From assembly GCA_030652635.1 (NCBI GenBank), contig JAUSPW010000203.1, forward strand, positions 1-5,010: 5,010 nucleotides of DNA. Reading direction: 5' to 3'. The position numbers were made by a program, and so were the translations under genes. The DNA comes from Pseudohongiella sp. (GTDB taxonomy: Bacteria > Pseudomonadota > Gammaproteobacteria > Pseudomonadales > Pseudohongiellaceae). The notes beneath the pieces are model-generated. The model ran no database searches. It was not told the origin of the DNA and worked only from the letters and a program-made list of their open reading frames with translations. Shown here one piece after another: positions 1 to 4,875 of this stretch (its first letter is position 1; each line of letters starts with the position of its first letter).

Positions 1-407
1 TGCACCACATCCGGGCAGTTCTGGCACGAGAGTGAGAAATACGTTTCAAACAAGAATTCACCTTCGATTGCTTTGATCTGCGCTATTTTTTCATCGCTCA
101 GTTTGGGCGGGTGTCCCCCGGTTTGTAAAAGAGCCAATATCAGCGATGTAAATTCATGCCCCATCGGAATGCCAGCAAACTGCAGATGCATTGCAGCATC
201 AGCCCGCTGCAGGCGAAAGGAGGGGCGACGATTATCCTGACCATTTTCGCGTAGTGTAATTTTTCCGCATAGGCCTGCAATTTCTTGCAGCAGCGACTGC
301 AATTCTCGAGACTTGTCACTGTCATCCAGCGACGCAACAATTTCAAATGGCCGGGTGACCTTCTCCAGATATGCTTTTAACTGGGTCTTTAAGTTGGCGT
401 CGAGCAT
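1..407 (-). CDS. ahpF: Alkyl hydroperoxide reductase subunit F, N-terminal part (cut by the window edge)
   Basis: AhpF is the cytoplasmic FAD/NADH disulfide reductase that passes electrons from NADH to the oxidised peroxiredoxin AhpC. Only the first 135 codons are here; the FAD and NADH domains lie beyond the left edge. The start MLDANLKTQLKAYLEKVTRP, the segment GHEFTSLILALLQTGGHPP near residues 92-110 and the redox motif SCQNCPDVV match the N-terminal tandem thioredoxin-fold domain of enteric AhpF. The CxxC cysteines are residues 128 and 131, one off from Cys129/Cys132 of the E. coli protein. The ATG at 405-407 is preceded at 7 nt by GAGGAA (415-420, minus strand). The gene lies 84 bp downstream of ahpC on the same strand, past a terminator-like hairpin, so it is probably transcribed by read-through from the ahpC promoter. 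The frame is open throughout. Confidence 0.96.
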   Translation of the reverse strand, partial: MLDANLKTQLKAYLEKVTRPFEIVASLDDSDKSRELQSLLQEIAGLCGKITLRENGQDNRRPSFRLQRADAAMHLQFAGIPMGHEFTSLILALLQTGGHPPKLSDEKIAQIKAIEGEFLFETYFSLSCQNCPDVV

Positions 408-439
408 CACATTTTTCCTCAGAATTACGAATTTCGGGC

Positions 440-468
440 AAAAAAAACCCGGGCACACAGCACCCGGG
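440..468 (-). terminator. Rho-independent terminator-like hairpin between ahpC and ahpF
   Basis: Reading the minus strand, CCCGGG (468-463), a 9-nt loop and a second CCCGGG (453-448) are followed at once by eight T residues (447-440). A G:U pair can extend the stem by one. This is the classic intrinsic terminator layout and lies 24 nt after the ahpC stop. Because ahpF follows in the same direction with no clear promoter of its own in the 84-bp gap, the likely role is partial termination giving more ahpC than ahpF transcript. That role is inferred; the hairpin and U-tract are seen. Confidence 0.8.
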
Positions 469-491
469 CCTTCTAACGGGCTTTATAAACT

Positions 492-1055
492 TTAGATCTT
501 GCCAACCAGGTCCAACGAAGGAGCCAATGTTGCTTCACCTTCTTTCCACTTTGCTGGGCACACTTCACCTGGGTGAGACGCCACATACTGTGCAGCTTTA
601 ACTTTACGCAGCAGTTCTGACGCATCGCGGCCAATGCCGCCTGCAGTGATTTCTACTACTTGAATTTTGCCTTGTGGATCAATCACAAACGTGCCGCGCT
701 CTGCCAGACCTGCTTCTTCGATCATGACTTCGAAATTGCGAGTGATTGCGCCGGTTGGGTCGCCAATCATCGGATACTGGATTTTGCGGATCGTGTCAGA
801 GCTGTCATGCCATGCCTTGTGCGTGAAATGTGTATCAGTCGACACACTGTAGATTTCTACATCGCGGCTCTGGAATTCAGCATAATTGTCAGCCAGATCG
901 CCAAGCTCGGTTGGGCATACAAACGTGAAGTCTGCTGGATAAAAGAAAACGACAGACCATTTGCCCTTCAGATTGGCTTCGGTCACTTCAACAAACTTAC
1001 CATTGTGATAAGCGGTTGCTTTAAATGGTTTTACTTCTGTATTGATCAAAGACAC
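492..1055 (-). CDS. ahpC: Alkyl hydroperoxide reductase subunit C (typical 2-Cys peroxiredoxin)
   Basis: AhpC reduces hydrogen peroxide, organic hydroperoxides and peroxynitrite in the cytoplasm and is recycled by AhpF. The protein is 187 aa, the same length as E. coli AhpC. The active-site motif PADFTFVCPTE carries Pro40, Thr44 and the peroxidatic Cys47; Arg120 sits in AERGTFVID; GGIGR is at 139-143; the resolving cysteine is Cys166 in HPGEVCPAKW. The C-terminal segment TLAPSLDLVGKI is also enteric-like. The start codon is GTG (1053-1055), chosen because AAGGAG (1063-1068, minus strand) precedes it by 7 nt and because it gives the canonical N-terminus MSLINTEVKPF. The gene heads an ahpC-ahpF operon with a candidate promoter at about 1109-1137. 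All catalytic residues are present and nothing looks broken. Confidence 0.98.
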   Translation of the reverse strand: MSLINTEVKPFKATAYHNGKFVEVTEANLKGKWSVVFFYPADFTFVCPTELGDLADNYAEFQSRDVEIYSVSTDTHFTHKAWHDSSDTIRKIQYPMIGDPTGAITRNFEVMIEEAGLAERGTFVIDPQGKIQVVEITAGGIGRDASELLRKVKAAQYVASHPGEVCPAKWKEGEATLAPSLDLVGKI

Positions 1056-1062
1056 GTAAATA

Positions 1063-1068
1063 CTCCTT
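1063..1068 (-). promoter_or_regulatory. Shine-Dalgarno fixing the GTG start of ahpC
   Basis: AAGGAG on the minus strand lies 7 nt before the GTG codon at 1055. No ATG gives the conserved AhpC N-terminus, so this site decides in favour of the GTG start. Confidence 0.85.
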
Positions 1069-1108
1069 TATCGTGCGGCCATGGGTGGCGGTTACTGGAA
1101 CGGGCGCA

Positions 1109-1137
1109 AAGATAAAGGTTTTTTATGAATAGGTAAA
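1109..1137 (-). promoter_or_regulatory. Candidate sigma70 promoter of ahpC
   Basis: On the minus strand TTTACC (1137-1132, four of six to the -35 consensus) is separated by exactly 17 bp from TATCTT (1114-1109, four of six to the -10 consensus). Transcription would begin near 1102, giving a leader of roughly 45 nt before the GTG. The boxes are individually weak, as expected for a promoter that needs an activator. The spacing is seen; promoter activity is inferred. Confidence 0.45.
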
Positions 1138-1163
1138 ATAGAATATTAAAAATCTTCTGATAG
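1127..1163 (-). promoter_or_regulatory. Possible OxyR-type binding site upstream of ahpC
   Basis: OxyR sites consist of four ATAG/CTAT elements at 11-bp steps. On the plus strand, perfect ATAG elements occur at 1138-1141 and 1160-1163, 22 bp apart, which fits elements one and three. The flanking positions in phase (1127-1130 GAAT, 1149-1152 AAAA) match poorly. The site abuts the candidate -35 box, where OxyR contacts RNA polymerase at known ahpC promoters. A perfect 7-bp inverted repeat, AAAATCT/AGATTTT (1149-1155 and 1162-1168), overlaps it and could be a separate element. The match is incomplete, in AT-rich sequence, and may be chance. Confidence 0.3.
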
Positions 1164-1201
1164 ATTTTATTGATGGATGTGCGTTTCAGGAAAGTCTAAA
1201 G

Positions 1202-1555
1202 TCAGAAGAAGGCCGTCGTGCTCAGATAAAGAAAAATGGCTATCACCACGATAAGACTGATGGCTTTAAGGGGTTCGCGTCGTAGTACTTGAAGTTGTGT
1301 TTCAGCTTCTCCTCGTGCGCGCGCTGACTCATATTCTGAGCGCATGCGTTGCGCGCGATTGTGCTGATACTGGTCAAGCAGGCGGCGTGCGGCTTCATGA
1401 TCGGCATCGTTATTCAGCCAGATTGCGGGCATGGAGATACCCCAGTTACCCGCGCTTGTCTCATAATACGAGAGCTGGTGCTGGTCAAGAAGCTCCCTGA
1501 CTTCATCAGCTTCGTCGTCGGGCACGTTGCGTAATCGAAAAAGAAGTGTGGCCAA
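1202..1555 (-). CDS. DUF6164 family protein, small with a C-terminal membrane anchor
   Basis: A 117-aa protein. The N-terminal part (1-60) contains LFRLRNVPDDEADEVRELLD, then YYETSAGNWGIS (30-41) and PAIWL (43-47), the conserved blocks I associate with the DUF6164 family of proteobacteria. This half resembles a small alpha/beta domain of the type that binds or signals, but its function is unknown. Residues 60-95 are charged and probably helical, and residues 97-114 (AISLIVVIAIFLYLSTTA) form one hydrophobic segment at the C-terminus, so the protein is likely tail-anchored with its N-terminal domain in the cytoplasm. The start is TTG at 1553-1555: an in-frame TAA lies five codons upstream, no ATG occurs before residue 42, and the conserved block begins immediately. 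The ribosome site (GTGAG) is weak. The gene appears monocistronic, divergent from the TraB/GumN gene. Family name from memory. Confidence 0.8.
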   Translation of the reverse strand: MATLLFRLRNVPDDEADEVRELLDQHQLSYYETSAGNWGISMPAIWLNNDADHEAARRLLDQYQHNRAQRMRSEYESARARGEAETQLQVLRREPLKAISLIVVIAIFLYLSTTAFF

Positions 1556-1570
1556 TCCGGTCTCACTTTA

Positions 1571-1586
1571 TTGAGCCTGTGCTCAA
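1571..1586. repeat. 16-bp palindromic inverted repeat in the divergent intergenic region
   Basis: TTGAGC (1571-1576) and GCTCAA (1581-1586) form a perfect 6-bp inverted repeat with a 4-nt spacer. It lies 15 bp before the TTG start of the DUF6164 gene and about 90 bp before the TraB/GumN start. It could be an operator or a hairpin in the DUF6164 leader. A second, shorter repeat, CGGG TTTG CCCG, is at 1622-1633. I could not identify a convincing -35/-10 pair for either gene in this 122-bp gap. Confidence 0.4.
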
Positions 1587-1677
1587 CTATTGGTGGAAAA
1601 CAAAAGATGCACAAGTTTAAACGGGTTTGCCCGCCGTCAGTGTTATTAATGCAAGATTTTACATAAGGACATTGGAA

Positions 1678-2583
1678 ATGACATCGGACAAGGTTTTTAA
1701 GTTTTACCATCAGTTTTTGTTCTGCGTTTTTATATTGGCAGGGTCTATTCTCTGGTCTGCCGTTAGTATTGCCCAGACCTCGGTTTGGGAGGTCAGCAAA
1801 GGGGAAAGCAAAATTTACCTTGCTGGGACAATCCATTTGCTACGACAGCAAGACTACCCCCTGCCCGCCGCATTCGAGCAGGCGTTTGAAGCATCACAAA
1901 GTCTGTATTTTGAAACGGATATCGGTGCGATGTCCGACATTGGGCTGCAACAACGTATGTTGCAACAACGGACTTATCAAGACGGCCGTACGCTCAGCGC
2001 CGTACTGAGTGCCGAAGCTTATACCGCACTCAGTGAATATGCCGCAGGTTCCGGCATCCCCTTAGGGATGCTGCAGACCTTTAAACCCGGGTTGTTGATC
2101 AGCACTTTGTCGGTGATGGAATTCCAGAAGCTTGGATTTACACCACAGGGTGTTGATGCGTATTTTTTCAGTCGAGCCATGGGGGCAGGTAAAACCACGG
2201 GTGAGCTGGAAAGCATAGACCAGCAAATTGCAATGCTGGCAAGGATGGGAGAAGGCTACGAGAGCGATTTTGTGCTGTACTCAATCCGTGATTTTGCGGA
2301 GCTGCGTGGCGCCATAGAAACCATGGTTCAAGCCTGGCGAGAAGGCGATACAGATCTGCTGCATTCAGAATTTGTTGAGCCCATGCTGACTGAAACACCG
2401 GACCTGTATGAAAGTATCCTGGTTGAAAGAAATGCTAACTGGATGCCAACCATAGAAGCGATGTTTGACAGCGAGGCTACAGAGTTTGTGCTGGTGGGAG
2501 TTGCGCATCTGGTAGGAGCGCACGGCTTGATCACCCAGCTTGAAGCAAACGGATATGAGGTGACTCAACTCGGCACAGACTGA
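1678..2583 (+). CDS. TraB/GumN family protein, exported
   Basis: A 301-aa protein of the TraB/GumN family, which is distantly related to the Tiki/EreA-like putative metal-dependent hydrolases; the bacterial members have no established substrate. Residues 1-32 look like a Sec signal peptide: charged start with Lys5 and Lys8, hydrophobic core FLFCVFILAGSILW, and likely cleavage after VSIA. The mature protein starts with SVWEVSKGESKIYLAGTIH, with the GTIH motif at 50-53. It continues with FETD (78-81), QGVDAYF (157-163), ELESIDQQIA (176-185), RNANW (251-255) and the C-terminal VGVAHLVGAHG (273-283), which carries the second conserved GxxH signature. The ATG at 1678 is chosen over an upstream TTG at 1627 because AAGGA (1665-1669) precedes it by 8 nt and it places the signal peptide at the N-terminus. 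It is a single gene facing the small gene at 2625-2801. Probably periplasmic; function unknown. Confidence 0.88.
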   Translation: MTSDKVFKFYHQFLFCVFILAGSILWSAVSIAQTSVWEVSKGESKIYLAGTIHLLRQQDYPLPAAFEQAFEASQSLYFETDIGAMSDIGLQQRMLQQRTYQDGRTLSAVLSAEAYTALSEYAAGSGIPLGMLQTFKPGLLISTLSVMEFQKLGFTPQGVDAYFFSRAMGAGKTTGELESIDQQIAMLARMGEGYESDFVLYSIRDFAELRGAIETMVQAWREGDTDLLHSEFVEPMLTETPDLYESILVERNANWMPTIEAMFDSEATEFVLVGVAHLVGAHGLITQLEANGYEVTQLGTD

Positions 2584-2587
2584 ACAC

Positions 2588-2610
2588 AAGCCGCCGGTGA
2601 CTGGCGGCTT
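2588..2610. terminator. Intergenic hairpin between convergent genes
   Basis: AAGCCGCC (2588-2595) and GGCGGCTT (2603-2610) form a perfect 8-bp stem, extendable by a G:U and a G:C pair to leave a 3-nt loop. It starts 4 nt after the TraB/GumN stop and lies 14 nt beyond the end of the opposing small gene. There is no T-run on either side, so it is not a canonical intrinsic terminator. It may stabilise 3' ends or act as a weak bidirectional terminator. Confidence 0.5.
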
Positions 2611-2624
2611 CAGGATGACAGGCA

Positions 2625-2801
2625 CTAATTGGCGGTTTTGTGGCTCAGGATAATTTGGCGCGGACCACGTGTGTGGGTCTGACCGCTGGTGCCAGTTGGA
2701 ATTTGCTGCACTTTGCCGCCCGATTTCAAAAATGCATCCATCTGGCGTGCAAGTTCATTCCGATCACAGACGGGCAGGTCTTTTTTCGATTTGCTGGACA
2801 T
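2625..2801 (-). CDS. Conserved-looking small hypothetical protein (58 aa)
   Basis: The ATG at 2799-2801 gives 58 residues: a lysine-rich start MSSKSKKDLPVCDR, an amphipathic helix around residues 14-27 (RNELARQMDAFLKS), a GGKVQQIPTGTSG segment (28-40) that reads like a compact turn-and-strand motif, and a basic tail with RGPRQI (45-50). The single cysteine is Cys12. I do not recognise a named family, and no function is assigned; the basic character would allow nucleic-acid binding, which is only a guess. An upstream in-frame GTG at 2844-2846 would give 73 aa, but it lies inside the spacer of a strong candidate promoter, so the ATG is preferred. AAGG about 9 nt upstream is a modest ribosome site. 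The gene follows the DUF3501 gene by 73 bp but appears to have its own promoter. Confidence 0.75.
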   Translation of the reverse strand: MSSKSKKDLPVCDRNELARQMDAFLKSGGKVQQIPTGTSGQTHTRGPRQIILSHKTAN

Positions 2802-2818
2802 TACATCAACCTTGGTGG

Positions 2819-2838
2819 TTACCGTGAAAAGTCGGTAA
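2819..2838. repeat. Perfect inverted repeat at the predicted transcription start of the small gene
   Basis: TTACCG (2819-2824) and CGGTAA (2833-2838) form a perfect 6-bp inverted repeat around an 8-bp spacer. It begins at the edge of the candidate -10 box and covers the predicted start site near 2831, a classic position for a repressor operator. As RNA, the first arm would be partly lost if transcription starts at 2831, so a DNA operator is more likely than a leader hairpin. Confidence 0.45.
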
Positions 2839-2867
2839 GTATACACCAGATACAGGAGCTCTGTCAG
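2838..2867 (-). promoter_or_regulatory. Candidate sigma70 promoter for the 58-aa gene
   Basis: On the minus strand CTGACA (2867-2862, five of six to TTGACA) is followed after 18 bp by TATACT (2843-2838, five of six to TATAAT). Transcription would start near 2831, about 30 nt before the ATG at 2801. This is the best-matching promoter in the window. It sits in the gap just after the DUF3501 stop codon, indicating independent expression of the small gene. Confidence 0.65.
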
Positions 2868-2874
2868 ATTCGAA

Positions 2875-3459
2875 TCAGCTGAAGTCTCTGCACAGCGAGC
2901 TTCTGATGTTCTCTGGAATCGGATCTACTTGGTATGGATAGGTCGGGTGATTGCTAAACACGGACCAGGATACCCCGCGCTTGGCTGCCGCAATCATGTC
3001 TGGCGTGAATTCGTAGCGCATGAAGTGCACCGCTGATGTTTTTTCTGCGTTTGATCTTTCCAGGTCTTCATCCGCGACAGGCGCCACGGGTTCAAACCCT
3101 TCGATTTGAATAAACACGTGATGTTCCAGATCAATCAGCTTTTTTAGCTGTTGTCTGCGCTCGGTTTCATCTGGAAACTCGATCATAAAAGTACATTTCA
3201 GATTACTGCCATCCGGAATCAATGGGTTGTAAGCATCCAGTTCCTGCGTGATTGACTCCGCATCACGCAGATTCTCGGCCCGCATCATCTCCTGCACCTG
3301 ATACTTCATGGTCATGTAGTCTTCAAAGTGCAAAGTCGAGTTCGGACCGAGCGCTAGCCTGCGGTTATTTTTATGCTCAATGATGGCTTGCCGGATAGCA
3401 GGACGCTGCTGCTGGTATTGATCCAGTGTCCCAATGCTGGCGACAGTCAACTTCTTCAT
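2875..3459 (-). CDS. DUF3501 family protein
   Basis: A 194-aa soluble protein of the DUF3501 family, function unknown. Recognisable family blocks are QQQRPAIRQAIIEHK (16-30), RRLALGP (33-39), FEDYMTMKYQVQEMMR (45-60), QELDAYNPLIPDG (72-84), FMIEFPDETERR (91-102), ADEDLERSNAEKTSAVHF (129-146) and HPTYPY (171-176). No signal peptide or membrane segment is visible, and there is no cysteine cluster, so it is not itself an obvious Fe-S protein. The ATG at 3457-3459 follows the Fe-S gene stop by 2 nt. Its Shine-Dalgarno CAGGAG (3465-3470, minus strand) is made by the last two sense codons (Gln-Glu) of that gene, which points to translational coupling and a shared function. DUF3501 genes are commonly found beside rubrerythrin and GlpC-like genes; a role in supporting that redox pair is inference. 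Confidence 0.9.
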   Translation of the reverse strand: MKKLTVASIGTLDQYQQQRPAIRQAIIEHKNNRRLALGPNSTLHFEDYMTMKYQVQEMMRAENLRDAESITQELDAYNPLIPDGSNLKCTFMIEFPDETERRQQLKKLIDLEHHVFIQIEGFEPVAPVADEDLERSNAEKTSAVHFMRYEFTPDMIAAAKRGVSWSVFSNHPTYPYQVDPIPENIRSSLCRDFS

Positions 3460-3461
3460 GC

Positions 3462-4802
3462 TTACTCCTGAATACCATAGGCCTTGCAGAGCAGCTGCAA
3501 GGGATGTTCATGCACCTGATCCGTCGCGAGGTTTGTTTCTATGTGGCGTCCGGCGACCGGGCAGTCACTGCTAAAGTGATCGGGGCTCTGTTGTTTGATC
3601 TGTTTGACGATCGGCGCAGCAATTTTGTTTGCAAAGGCGCGCGACTCTTTTTTGACCGCGTAAGTGCCGTCATGGCCAGAGCAGCGTTCAATGTTTTTGA
3701 CGGTAGTGCCCGGCACCAGCTCAAGAATCTGACGCGTCTTGGGGCCAATGTTCTGCACACGCTGGTGACAGGCAACGTGATACGTGACATTGCCCAGGCT
3801 GTTTTTGAAATTCGTATCCAGTTTGCCCGCTTTGTGAAGTTTGTGCAGGTATTCAAACGGGTCATTAAAGGCACGTGCCACCACCTGCACGCGTTCATCG
3901 TCAGGGTATAACAAAGGCAATTCCTGCTTGAACATCAACACACAGGAAGGGACTGCCGCCAGAATACTCCAGCCTTCCAATGCTTTTTTGTACAGCTCGG
4001 GAATGTTCCTTTGCATCAACATCTCGACGGCTTTTAAATCACCAAGCTCCAGTTTTGGCATGCCACAACAATGTTCCCGGGCCATCAGCGAGACCTTCAC
4101 CTTGTTGTGCTTCAGCACTTTGTAGAGGCTGTCTCCAATATCGGGTTCATTGAAATTGCAATAACACGTGGTGAACAACAAAACCTTGCCATTGTCACTG
4201 CTATCTTCGGTTTTCTCAGCCTGGATTTCAGCGGACAAGGATGTGCGCAAGGTTGGTCGGGTATAAGCAGGGAGCCAGGCTTCCTGATGAATTTCCAGGG
4301 TTTTTTCCAGTGCCCCACGCACTGTTTTATTTTCTTTGACGGCATTAACGATGTTGTTAATGACCGGGAGCGTAGCTGCTTTGCCGATCATATCGGTGCT
4401 AGTAATCAGCCGGTCGCGGAATTTGCTGTTGCCGTCTTCAAAATTCACGATTTTTGCACGCAGCATCAAGTGAGGAAAATCTAGATTCCACTCATGAGGA
4501 GGCACGTAAGGGCATTTTGTCAGGTAACAAAGGTCACACAGGTAGCACTGATCTACTACCTTCTGGTAGTCGGCCACGGCAACGCCATCAACTTCCAAGG
4601 TGTCGCTTTCATCAACCAGATCAAACAATGTGGGAAAAGAATTGCATAAGCTGACACAGCGACGACAGCCGTGGCAGATGTCGTACACCCTCTCAAGTTC
4701 TTTATGAAGGTCTTGTTTATCGTAGAATTTCTCGCTGTGCTGGCCAAGCGGGTAACGGGTGGGGGCGCCAAGCCCGCCTTCGCGTTTTTCGTCAGACATC
4801 AT
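3462..4802 (-). CDS. GlpC-like iron-sulfur oxidoreductase with two [4Fe-4S] motifs and CCG domains
   Basis: A 446-aa protein (445 if the second of two adjacent ATGs is used). The ferredoxin-like part has C43-x2-C46-x2-C49-x3-C53 (CHGCRRCVSLC) and C86-x2-C89-x2-C92-x4-C97-P (CYLCDLCYLTKCP), ligands for two [4Fe-4S] clusters. After a linker come two cysteine-rich CCG (heterodisulfide-reductase B/GlpC type) domains. The first has C213, C245-C246-G (HCCGMPKLELGD) and C287; the second has C345 (VACHQRV), C374-S375-G376 and C414 (SSDCP). This resembles GlpC, the electron-transfer subunit of anaerobic glycerol-3-phosphate dehydrogenase, but no glpA/glpB is adjacent; a rubrerythrin and DUF3501 flank it instead. 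Electron transfer linked to rubrerythrin is therefore the likely job (inference). No membrane helices are obvious. GGGG precedes the tandem ATGs by 4 and 7 nt, so the second ATG (4799) may be the true start. Confidence 0.92.
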   Translation of the reverse strand: MMSDEKREGGLGAPTRYPLGQHSEKFYDKQDLHKELERVYDICHGCRRCVSLCNSFPTLFDLVDESDTLEVDGVAVADYQKVVDQCYLCDLCYLTKCPYVPPHEWNLDFPHLMLRAKIVNFEDGNSKFRDRLITSTDMIGKAATLPVINNIVNAVKENKTVRGALEKTLEIHQEAWLPAYTRPTLRTSLSAEIQAEKTEDSSDNGKVLLFTTCYCNFNEPDIGDSLYKVLKHNKVKVSLMAREHCCGMPKLELGDLKAVEMLMQRNIPELYKKALEGWSILAAVPSCVLMFKQELPLLYPDDERVQVVARAFNDPFEYLHKLHKAGKLDTNFKNSLGNVTYHVACHQRVQNIGPKTRQILELVPGTTVKNIERCSGHDGTYAVKKESRAFANKIAAPIVKQIKQQSPDHFSSDCPVAGRHIETNLATDQVHEHPLQLLCKAYGIQE

Positions 4803-4813
4803 GCTGCCCCGAT

Positions 4814-4857
4814 AAAAAAGGATCGAAGCGCGTCTGAGCCGGTGTGGTCAGCCGCGC
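4814..4857 (-). promoter_or_regulatory. Hairpin with an offset T-run between the rubrerythrin and Fe-S genes
   Basis: The stem pairs 4828-4832 with 4853-4857 (GCGCG/CGCGC) and 4834-4840 with 4846-4851 (CTGAgCC/GGTCAG, one bulged G at 4838), with one mismatch (4833/4852) and a 5-nt loop. This gives 11 pairs in total. On the minus strand six T residues follow (4819-4814), but 8 nt after the stem, so it is not a canonical terminator. It could attenuate read-through or be an mRNA-processing or stability element setting a high rubrerythrin to low Fe-S protein ratio. Confidence 0.5.
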
Positions 4858-4875
4858 GTTTTAAACCGAACCTTG

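Noticed and set aside
660..1115. 151-codon open frame on the plus strand
   Set aside because: It lies antisense over ahpC, whose frame has every catalytic motif. The product has no recognisable domain.
1627..1677. Upstream TTG start extending the TraB/GumN protein by 17 residues
   Set aside because: It would bury the signal peptide behind an extra segment, while the ATG at 1678 has a good Shine-Dalgarno at 8 nt.
1414..1836. 140-codon open frame on the minus strand
   Set aside because: It spans the divergent intergenic gap and overlaps both the DUF6164 and TraB/GumN genes in other frames; no family features.
2802..2846. Upstream GTG start giving a 73-aa version of the small protein
   Set aside because: The GTG lies between the -35 and -10 boxes of the candidate promoter, upstream of the predicted transcript start.
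3426..3911. 161-codon open frame on the plus strand
   Set aside because: Antisense shadow of the Fe-S gene; no domain, no ribosome site noted, and the opposite frame carries conserved Cys motifs.
4071..4484. 137-codon open frame on the plus strand
   Set aside because: Antisense to the Fe-S protein gene, with composition expected of a shadow frame.
3462..4802. Assignment as true GlpC of anaerobic glycerol-3-phosphate dehydrogenase
   Set aside because: No glpA or glpB is adjacent, the second CCG box is CSG, and the neighbours are rubrerythrin and DUF3501.
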